From Thermoleophilia bacterium UBA5186 (GTDB lineage: Bacteria; Actinomycetota; Thermoleophilia; Gaiellales; Gaiellaceae), in contig DHWI01000082.1 in NCBI GenBank assembly GCA_002413095.1, positions 7,948 to 15,826 of the forward strand: DNA of 7,879 nucleotides, in the 5' to 3' direction. The first letter of the stretch is position 1; each line of letters opens with the position of its first letter. Shown here in pieces: positions 1-4,979 of this stretch. A model generated the notes under the pieces. That model ran no database searches. It saw only the letters and a program-made list of their open reading frames with translations, and was not told where the DNA came from. Both the position numbers and the translations under genes were made by a program.

Positions 1-699
1 GGGATGCTCTGGAAGGAGATCACCGCCGGCTTCGTTATCGCGGGCTTCATCGCGCTCCTGCCGATGGACTTCTTCAACGGCCTGTTCCTGACTGACGCGC
101 CGGCGCCGCTTCGCCTCGTCGAGAACGTCCTGGTCGGGCCGATCGTCGCCGCGCTCTCGTTCGTCTGCTCGGTGGGGAACGTCCCGCTCGCGGCCGTGCT
201 CTGGTCGGGCGGGATCTCTTTCTCGGGCGTTCTGGCGTTCATCTACGCCGACCTGATCATCGTCCCGATCGTCATTGCCTACCGGAAGTACTACGGCGGC
301 CGCGTGACCGTGCGGCTCGTTGCGGTGATGTTCGCGACGATGGTGGTCGCGGCGCTGCTCGTCGACGGCCTGTTCACGCTGCTCGGGCTCGTGCCGGAAA
401 CCCGTCCGTCGATTCAGTCGATCACCCAGCGCGGGATCGCGTGGAACTACACGACGGTGCTGAACATCCTCTTCCTCGCGGTCGCCGCGGCGCTCGTCAC
501 GCTCACGCTACGGCGCGGCGCGAAGGATCCGGTGTGCGGGATGACGGTCGACCGCCATGCGGGGAAGCCGACGAGCGTCTTCCAGGGCAAGACGGTCTAC
601 TTCTGCGGGCCGGGCTGCAAGGCGAAGTTCGACGCCGCGCCGGAGCGCTACTACTCGCGCCGCAGCGGCGTCCCCGACGCGGGCACAGCAGCGCCCTGA
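1..699 (+). CDS. ArsP/UPF0718-type permease with C-terminal YHS domain (5' partial)
   Basis: This is the C-terminal half of an inner-membrane permease of the COG0701 (ArsP/UPF0718, formerly DUF318) family, some members of which export organoarsenicals or other toxic species. Counting from the ATG at 4, hydrophobic segments lie near residues 8-20, 42-54, 74-92, 103-130 and 152-169. Residues 55-67 (CSVGNVPLAAVLW) resemble the second signature half of the family, including its cysteine. Residues 175-218 form a YHS domain: DPVCGM with Cys178, then YFCGPGC with Cys201 and Cys205, ending in PERYY, so it probably binds a metal ion. The first permease half is absent and the frame is open to base 1, so the ATG at 4 is probably internal and the true start lies upstream. 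The last 49 nt overlap the STAS gene on the other strand. The substrate cannot be told from sequence. Family assignment is fairly secure; arsenic specificity is not. Confidence 0.82.
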   Translation, partial: GMLWKEITAGFVIAGFIALLPMDFFNGLFLTDAPAPLRLVENVLVGPIVAALSFVCSVGNVPLAAVLWSGGISFSGVLAFIYADLIIVPIVIAYRKYYGGRVTVRLVAVMFATMVVAALLVDGLFTLLGLVPETRPSIQSITQRGIAWNYTTVLNILFLAVAAALVTLTLRRGAKDPVCGMTVDRHAGKPTSVFQGKTVYFCGPGCKAKFDAAPERYYSRRSGVPDAGTAAP

Positions 700-1049
700 C
701 GCGCGGCGGCGATCGCCTCCTCGCGCGTGGGGGCGACGACGAAGGCCGACTCGAGCCCGGTCGTGGAGAAGATGCGGTGCACCTGAAAGCTGGTCGCGTC
801 GTCGAGCGCAAGCGCGAAGCCGAGCGACGCTTCCTCCGCGCGCCGCTGCGCGGTCAGGAGCGCGCTCAGCGTCGAGGAGTCGACGAAAGTGGCGCGGAGC
901 AGGTCGACGACGATCGGCAGCCCGGCGTCGTGGAGCCGCGCAAGCTCCTGCTCGATGCGGTGCGCGTCGAGGCCGTCGTGCTCGCCTGTGAGCTCGACGA
1001 TCGCGACGGGTGGATCTGCACGGTCGGTCGTGACGGCGATGGGGGCCAT
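651..1049 (-). CDS. STAS-domain anti-sigma factor antagonist
   Basis: This is a 132-residue single-domain STAS protein of the SpoIIAA/RsbV type. Such cytoplasmic proteins bind an anti-sigma kinase of the RsbW/SpoIIAB type when unphosphorylated and so release a sigma factor. Visible features are the N-terminal strand (VAIVELTGEHD, about 15-25) and the signature VDLLRATFVDSSTL (48-61). Ser58 of the DSS motif sits where SpoIIAA carries its phosphorylated serine; the usual following glycine is Thr60 here. A C-terminal STAS helix lies around 93-117. The ATG at 1049 has no clear Shine-Dalgarno sequence. It lies 38 nt downstream of arfB on the same strand, so the two may be co-transcribed. No partner kinase or sigma factor is present in the window, so the regulated pathway is unknown. 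The 3' end overlaps the permease gene tail to tail. Confidence 0.88.
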   Translation of the reverse strand: MAPIAVTTDRADPPVAIVELTGEHDGLDAHRIEQELARLHDAGLPIVVDLLRATFVDSSTLSALLTAQRRAEEASLGFALALDDATSFQVHRIFSTTGLESAFVVAPTREEAIAAARQGAAVPASGTPLRRE

Positions 1050-1087
1050 CGCAGGGGTAACGGGCGAACGGGGCGTTCAGGTGCGCG

Positions 1088-1498
1088 CTACTCAGCAGGC
1101 GGACGGCGCAGGCGCTTCGTCTCGCCGCGCCGGCGCTTCTGCTCGAGGCGGCGCTTCCTCGCGGCGGCGCTCGGCTTTGTCTTGACCCGCTTCCGCTCGA
1201 CGTAGAGCGCAGCACGGAGGGCGTCGACGAGGCGTCCGATCGCGAGCTCGCGGTTCCGGGCCTGGCTCCGCTCGTCCTGAGCGACCGCGCGCAGCACAGG
1301 CCCCGCCTTCCCGACGACGCGCCGCTTTTGCGCCGGCGTGAGAGCCGACGACGCCTCGACGTCGAAGCGTGCGTCGACGCGCGTTTCGGACTTCTGCGCG
1401 TGCTGGCCGCCCGGCCCGCTCGAACGGGACGTGCGCAAGTCGATCTCCGCAAGCGGCAGCTCGACCGAGCGGGTGACCCGAATAGACTCGCCGTCCAT
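1088..1498 (-). CDS. arfB: ArfB-type aminoacyl-tRNA (peptidyl-tRNA) hydrolase
   Basis: ArfB (YaeJ) rescues ribosomes stalled on mRNAs without a stop codon by hydrolysing the peptidyl-tRNA ester. The protein is 136 residues from the ATG at 1498, close to the roughly 140 of E. coli ArfB. It has the release-factor catalytic loop GPGGQHAQKSETR with GGQ at residues 30-32. It ends in a strongly basic tail (about 101-133, Lys/Arg-rich), which in ArfB enters the empty mRNA channel. It lacks the codon-recognition domain of full-length release factors, as expected. An in-frame ATG at 1507 would add three residues (MAA); no ribosome binding site decides between them. Extending further upstream would run antisense through the HAD gene and is not supported. 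It is divergent from the HAD gene with overlapping start codons, and the STAS gene follows it 38 nt downstream. Confidence 0.92.
   Translation of the reverse strand: MDGESIRVTRSVELPLAEIDLRTSRSSGPGGQHAQKSETRVDARFDVEASSALTPAQKRRVVGKAGPVLRAVAQDERSQARNRELAIGRLVDALRAALYVERKRVKTKPSAAARKRRLEQKRRRGETKRLRRPPAE
1461..1488 (+). promoter_or_regulatory. Candidate leaderless promoter for the HAD-acpS-nnr block
   Basis: A TCGACC hexamer at 1461-1466 (4/6 to TTGACA) and a TAGACT hexamer at 1483-1488 (TAnnnT, 4/6 to TATAAT) are separated by 16 nt. The -10-like hexamer ends 8 nt before the ATG at 1497, so transcription would start at or next to that ATG. This is the geometry of leaderless actinobacterial genes, and no Shine-Dalgarno sequence is seen. 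The element lies inside the arfB coding region. It is a pattern match only and rests on weak hexamers. Confidence 0.45.
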
Positions 1499-2273
1499 GG
1501 CAGCCATCTTGCTAGACGTCGACGGTGTCTTCCATGTCTCCGGCGAGCCGATCGCCGGCGGCGCCGCGGCGGTCACGCGCCTGCGCGAGAATGGCCACAG
1601 GCTGCGCTTCGTCACGAACAACACGACGCGGCCGCGGGCCGAGCTCGCCGGAGACCTGCGCGCGCTCGGGATCTCGTTGGAGGACGAGGAGCTCCAGACG
1701 ACGCCACGCGCGGCCGCCCGCGCCCTCGAGGGCAAGCGTGTGCTCGCGCTGACGATGGCGGCGATCGTCCCCGACCTCGAGGGCGTCGAGCTGGTGGGGG
1801 AGGACGCGGAGGCGGTGCTGCTCGGCGGCGCCGACGAGACGGACGAGACCGGACGCGTCTTCAGCTACACGAACCTCGCGCGCGCCTTCCACGAGCTCGA
1901 AGGCGGCGCGGATCTCTACTGCCTGCACAAGAACCGCTGGTGGCAGACCGGCCTCGGGCCGATGCTGGACGCCGGCGCGTTCGTCGCGGGCTTGGAGTAC
2001 GCGGCCGGCGTGGAGGCGACCGTCCTCGGCAAGCCGAGCCCTGCGTACTTCGCGGCCGCGCTCGAGGCGCTGGACGCCGACGCTGAGATGACGTGGATGG
2101 TCGGCGACGACATCGAGGCCGACATCGCCGGCGCTCAGCGTCATGGGATGAAGACGGTGCTCGTCCGCACGGGCAAGTTCCGGCCGGACGCGGTCGAGGC
2201 GGGGCGCGTCCGTCCCGACGCGATCCTTTCCTCGATCGCGCACCTCCCCGAATGGCTGGAGGAACAGCGCTGA
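1497..2273 (+). CDS. HAD-superfamily class IIA phosphatase (NagD/LHPP-like)
   Basis: This is a 258-residue phosphohydrolase of HAD subfamily IIA (NagD, HDHD2 and LHPP relatives). All four HAD motifs are visible: motif I DVDGV with nucleophile Asp7 and acid/base Asp9; motif II VTNNT (39-43); motif III Lys179 in LGKPSP; and motif IV GDDIEADI (203-210) for Mg2+ binding. The region of about 80-170 between motifs II and III forms the C2 cap typical of this subfamily. Known members act on small phosphate esters such as UMP, glycolate phosphate or pyridoxal phosphate, or on phosphohistidine/phospholysine; the substrate cannot be inferred here. The ATG at 1497 is chosen because it places motif I at the very N-terminus, as in the family. 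Its start codon overlaps that of divergent arfB, and its last 22 nt overlap acpS. As first gene of the block it may set transcription for the rest. Confidence 0.9.
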   Translation: MAAILLDVDGVFHVSGEPIAGGAAAVTRLRENGHRLRFVTNNTTRPRAELAGDLRALGISLEDEELQTTPRAAARALEGKRVLALTMAAIVPDLEGVELVGEDAEAVLLGGADETDETGRVFSYTNLARAFHELEGGADLYCLHKNRWWQTGLGPMLDAGAFVAGLEYAAGVEATVLGKPSPAYFAAALEALDADAEMTWMVGDDIEADIAGAQRHGMKTVLVRTGKFRPDAVEAGRVRPDAILSSIAHLPEWLEEQR

Positions 2274-2647
2274 AAGTCGGGGTTGATCTGATCGAGATCG
2301 AGCGGATCCGGCGCGCGCTCGAGCGCTACCCCGGCTTCAAGGAGCGCTGCTTCACGGAGGCGGAGCGCGCGTACTGCGACTCGCGCAAGAACCCGGCGCA
2401 GTCCTACGCCGGCCGGTTCGCCGGGAAGGAGGCCGTCGGCAAGGCCCTCGGCTTCGGCGTCGCGCGCGCGTTCGCGTGGCGTGACGTCGAGATCGTCGGA
2501 CGCCCGAAGCCCGGCGTCCAGCTCCACGGGCGACTCGCCGCGTGGGCAGAGCGCCTCGGCGCCGGCGAGATCGACCTGTCCATGACGCATTCCCGGGAGC
2601 TGGCGTCGGCCGTGGCGGTGGTGGCAGATGGATCCCACCTTCGGTGA
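2252..2647 (+). CDS. acpS: Holo-[acyl-carrier-protein] synthase AcpS
   Basis: AcpS transfers the 4'-phosphopantetheine arm of coenzyme A to a serine of apo-ACP, switching on fatty acid synthesis; it acts in the cytoplasm, usually as a trimer. The 131 residues show the N-terminal VGVDLIEIERI block with metal-binding Asp12, the FTEAERAYC block (34-42), the RFAGKEAVGKALG signature with Glu60, and the C-terminal SMTHSRELASAVAVV strand (110-124). Length fits the family (about 120-130). The ATG at 2252 lacks a ribosome binding site. A GGAGGA at 2258-2263 sits 6 nt before an in-frame CTG at 2270, which would give an N-terminus beginning M-KVGVDLIEI, closer to the family norm. It overlaps the HAD gene by 22 nt and nnr by 20 nt, indicating translational coupling. 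The acpS-nnr-alr neighbourhood is common in actinobacteria. Confidence 0.93.
   Translation: MAGGTALKVGVDLIEIERIRRALERYPGFKERCFTEAERAYCDSRKNPAQSYAGRFAGKEAVGKALGFGVARAFAWRDVEIVGRPKPGVQLHGRLAAWAERLGAGEIDLSMTHSRELASAVAVVADGSHLR
2258..2263 (+). promoter_or_regulatory. Shine-Dalgarno inside the acpS start region
   Basis: GGAGGA lies 6 nt before the in-frame CTG at 2270-2272, which overlaps the HAD stop codon as CTGA. It lies downstream of the ATG at 2252, so it cannot serve that start. Either it is chance within coding sequence or it marks a non-canonical acpS start. Confidence 0.4.
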
Positions 2648-3983
2648 GCCGCTCTACACGGCCGAGGAGATGCGCGCCGCCGAGGAGGGGCACGACGTCG
2701 AGCAGTTGATGGAGCGGGCCGGCGCCGCTGTGGCAACAGCGGTGCTCGACCGGTATTCGGAGGCGGAGGAGATCGTCGTCGTCGCCGGGGGCGGTGCGAA
2801 CGGCGGCGACGCGCGGATCGCCGGCCGCATCCTCGGCGAGGCGGGGAAGAGCGTGCGGGTGGTCGACGCAAAAAGCGGCGAGGACGACGTCGGCTACCCC
2901 GACCTGATCGTCGACGGCCTGTTCGGCACCGGGTTCAGCGGCGAGCCGCGCGACGAGGCGAAGGCCTTGATCGACGCGATGAACGCCGGTCCTGAAGTGG
3001 TCTCGGTCGACCTTCCGTCCGGCGTGGACGCGTCGACCGGCGAAGTCGTCTGGGAAGCGGTCGAAGCGGACCACGTGGTCACCTTCCACGGCCTGAAGGT
3101 CGGCCTCGAGATCGCGCCCGGAGCGTTTCACGCACCCTTCGTCGAGGTCGCGGACATCGGCTTGGCCGACAGGAGAACGAGGAGCTGGCTCGCGACGCCC
3201 GACCTGCTCCACCTGATCCCCCGTCGAGCGCCCGGGGACAACAAGTACACGGCCGGCTCTGTGCTCGTCGTCGGCGGCAGCCCTGGCTACACCGGCGCGC
3301 TCTGTCTCGCGGCCCGAGCCGCATTCCGAGCCGATGCGGGCTACGTGGCAGTCGCGGCTCCCGAGGCTTCGCTTCCGGTCGTCGAGCAACAGCTGCTCGA
3401 GGCCGTGAAGCGCCCACTTTCCGACGTGGACGAGGCCGCAGAGCGGGCGGGGGCCGTTGCGATCGGCCCCGGACTCGGCCGCGGAGAGGACGAGCGCGCC
3501 CTCGTGAGGCGCCTGCTCGATCGGCTGGACGTGCCGGTCGTCCTCGACGCCGATGCCCTCGACGGGCTCGAGCCGTTCCAGCGCGAGGCGCCGACCGTCC
3601 TCACGCCGCACGAGGGCGAGCTGGCGCGTCTGCTCGACCGCGACTCGAAGTGGGTCGCCGCGCATCGCCTGGCTGCTCTGCGAGAGGCCGTCGACCGGTT
3701 CGAGTGCGTCGTCGTTCTGAAGGGCTACGGAACCCTCGTCGGCGCGCCGCGCGACGAAGGCGCACTCGTGTGCCGCGGGCCCGCGTCCCTCGCCACCGCC
3801 GGAACCGGGGACGTTCTGACGGGCGTGCTCGCGGCGTTCCTGTCGAAGCCGAGCGTGCTCGAGCCCGCCGAGGTCGCCGCGGCCGCCGTCGTCGCCCACG
3901 CGGAGGCGGCATGGGCGCACGAGCACCAGGCCGGCTTGGTCGCGAGCGACGTGATCGAGGCATTGCCCTTCGTACTTGACTGA
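2628..3983 (+). CDS. nnr: Bifunctional NAD(P)H-hydrate epimerase / ADP-dependent NAD(P)H-hydrate dehydratase
   Basis: Nnr (YjeF-type) repairs NADHX and NADPHX, the hydrated damaged forms of NAD(P)H: the N-terminal domain interconverts R and S epimers and the C-terminal domain dehydrates the S form using ADP. In the epimerase domain (about 1-190) I see LMERAG (28-32), the NGGD loop (58-61), DLIVDGLFGTGFSG (92-105), VDLPSGVDASTGE (127-139) and VADIGLAD (174-181). In the ribokinase-like domain (about 191-451) I see KYTAGSVLVVGGSPGYTGA (206-224), IGPGLGR (279-285), VVLDADALDG (304-313), LTPHEGELARLL (325-336), VVLKGYGT (362-369) and ATAGTGDVLTG (389-399) with catalytic-type Asp395. At 451 residues it is shorter than the usual 480-520, mainly by a loop in the epimerase half after NGGD. 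The ATG at 2628 is preferred because TAEEMRAAE near the N-terminus matches the family's opening helix. It overlaps acpS by 20 nt. Confidence 0.93.
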   Translation: MDPTFGEPLYTAEEMRAAEEGHDVEQLMERAGAAVATAVLDRYSEAEEIVVVAGGGANGGDARIAGRILGEAGKSVRVVDAKSGEDDVGYPDLIVDGLFGTGFSGEPRDEAKALIDAMNAGPEVVSVDLPSGVDASTGEVVWEAVEADHVVTFHGLKVGLEIAPGAFHAPFVEVADIGLADRRTRSWLATPDLLHLIPRRAPGDNKYTAGSVLVVGGSPGYTGALCLAARAAFRADAGYVAVAAPEASLPVVEQQLLEAVKRPLSDVDEAAERAGAVAIGPGLGRGEDERALVRRLLDRLDVPVVLDADALDGLEPFQREAPTVLTPHEGELARLLDRDSKWVAAHRLAALREAVDRFECVVVLKGYGTLVGAPRDEGALVCRGPASLATAGTGDVLTGVLAAFLSKPSVLEPAEVAAAAVVAHAEAAWAHEHQAGLVASDVIEALPFVLD

Positions 3984-3994
3984 CAGGGTCAAGT
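3974..3994. repeat. Inverted repeat across the nnr stop codon
   Basis: Perfect 7-bp arms, ACTTGAC (3974-3980) and GTCAAGT (3988-3994), flank a 7-nt spacer that contains the nnr stop codon. It could be an operator for a dimeric repressor or a small RNA hairpin. The left arm also contains TTGACT (3976-3981), a good -35-like hexamer, with a weak GATGGT 16 nt downstream at 3998-4003. None of these roles is demonstrated. Confidence 0.5.
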
Positions 3995-4979
3995 GTTGAT
4001 GGTGAATCCACGCCGCCCGGTCAGGGAGCGCAGACGCCAGCCGAGCGGAGCTCGGCTGGCTGAGACGACGTCGCAAGACGACGTCGATGTCGTCACCGGC
4101 GCCTTCTCGTACACGGGACGGGCGATTGCGGAGCTCCTCCTCGCGCGCGGCCGGCGCGTGCGCACGCTCTCGCGCTCGCCCGGCCCCGCCGGCTCGCCCG
4201 TCGAGTTCGCGTCGCTTCAGTTCGCGGACGAGACAGCGCTGACGGAGAGCCTCCGGGGCGCGGAGACGGTCTACAACACGTACTGGATCCGCTTCCCGCG
4301 CGGCGACTCGACCTTCGAGCGCGCGGTCGAGAACACGCGCACGCTGCTGCGCTGCGCGGCCGCCGCGGGCGTCCAGCGGTTCGTCCACGTCAGCGTCTCG
4401 AACCCGTCGCGAGACTCGCCGCTGCCGTACTTCCGGGGGAAGGCGGCTGTGGAGGAAGCGGTGCGGGACTCGCCGCTCGAGCACGCGATCGTCCGCCCGA
4501 CCCTGATCTTCGGCCTCAACGACATCCTCGTGAACAACATCGCGTGGGTGATGCGGCGGTTCCCGGTCTTCCCCGTGCCCGGCGACGGCTCCTACCGGGT
4601 GCAACCCGTGTCCGTCGAGGACGTGGCCCGGCTGTGCGTCGACGCAGGCCCCGACGCCGAGCTCGACGCGGCAGGCCCCGAGAGGTACTCCTTCGACGAG
4701 CTCGTCCGCCTCATTCGGCGTGCCGTAGCCGGCCGCGCGCGCGTCCTCCACACGCCGGCGACGGTTGCACTCGGGCTCGCAAGCGTCGTGGGCGCGGCGC
4801 TGCGCGACGTAATGCTCACCCGCGAGGAGACCCTCGGACTGATGGACTCGCTGCTCGTCTCGCACGCTCCGCCGACGGCGGAGGACAGCTTCCGGGCCTG
4901 GCTCGAGGCGAACGCGGACCAGCTCGGGCGCAGGTACGTATCGGAGCTGGCGCGAAACTATCGGCGTGCATCGATCTGA
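3993..4979 (+). CDS. Atypical SDR, NDUFA9-like / NmrA-like NAD(P)-binding protein
   Basis: This is a Rossmann-fold protein of the atypical/extended SDR type, most like NDUFA9-related and NmrA-like proteins and nucleoside-sugar epimerases. The cofactor loop is VVTGAFSYTGRAIAE (33-47 when counted from the GTG at 3993). It is followed by RTLSRSP (57-63), RFVHVSVSNPS (129-139), a YFRGK with the Y-x3-K pattern (Tyr146, Lys150), AIVRPTLIFG (165-174) and GDGSYRVQPVSVEDVA (197-212). No membrane segment is obvious. Substrate and reaction are unknown; some relatives bind NADPH without catalysis. The start is uncertain. GTG 3993, ATG 3999 and GTG 4002 are the only usual in-frame starts, none with a good ribosome binding site. 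The first 28 or so codons are Arg-rich, use codons rare in the neighbouring genes (aat, cca, aga, agg, gct, caa) and contain a perfect hairpin. Homologues would be expected to begin near residue 30. The 3' end overlaps alr by 14 nt. Confidence 0.8.
   Translation: MLMVNPRRPVRERRRQPSGARLAETTSQDDVDVVTGAFSYTGRAIAELLLARGRRVRTLSRSPGPAGSPVEFASLQFADETALTESLRGAETVYNTYWIRFPRGDSTFERAVENTRTLLRCAAAAGVQRFVHVSVSNPSRDSPLPYFRGKAAVEEAVRDSPLEHAIVRPTLIFGLNDILVNNIAWVMRRFPVFPVPGDGSYRVQPVSVEDVARLCVDAGPDAELDAAGPERYSFDELVRLIRRAVAGRARVLHTPATVALGLASVVGAALRDVMLTREETLGLMDSLLVSHAPPTAEDSFRAWLEANADQLGRRYVSELARNYRRASI
4036..4060. terminator. Perfect 11-bp hairpin, possible terminator or attenuator
   Basis: GCCAGCCGAGC (4036-4046) and GCTCGGCTGGC (4050-4060) are exact reverse complements separated by a 3-nt loop, giving a very stable GC-rich stem. 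There is no T-run after it, so it is not a classical intrinsic terminator, although GC-rich actinobacteria often have tail-less hairpins. It lies 53 nt after the nnr stop and 17 nt before the first convincing SDR codon. It may end or attenuate transcription between the front and back halves of the block. Confidence 0.45.
4063..4086. repeat. Tandem 11-bp direct repeat, each unit with a palindromic core
   Basis: AGACGACGTCG occurs at 4063-4073 and 4076-4086, separated by 2 nt. Each copy contains the 8-bp palindrome CGACGTCG. The second copy also begins an inverted repeat, GACGAC (4077-4082) with GTCGTC (4089-4094). This could be a pair of protein binding sites; the second copy runs into the coding sequence of the SDR (Gln-Asp-Asp-Val), so chance codon repetition is possible. 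Confidence 0.4.

Noticed and set aside
441..1205. Plus-strand open frame of 254 codons over the permease end, STAS and arfB
   Set aside because: Arg/Gly-rich shadow of the permease and of the minus-strand genes; no domain pattern.
1338..1496. N-terminal extension of the HAD phosphatase to an ATG at 1338
   Set aside because: It would place 53 residues before motif I, antisense to arfB, whereas the family has DxD within the first ten or so residues.
1499..1735. N-terminal extension of ArfB to an ATG at 1735
   Set aside because: The added residues are low-complexity Arg/Ser-rich, run antisense through the HAD active-site region, and would make ArfB about 80 residues longer than its family.
3976..4003. 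A second full promoter TTGACT-N16-GATGGT before the SDR gene
   Set aside because: The -10 hexamer matches at only 3 of 6 positions, so it is mentioned with the inverted repeat but not called as a promoter.
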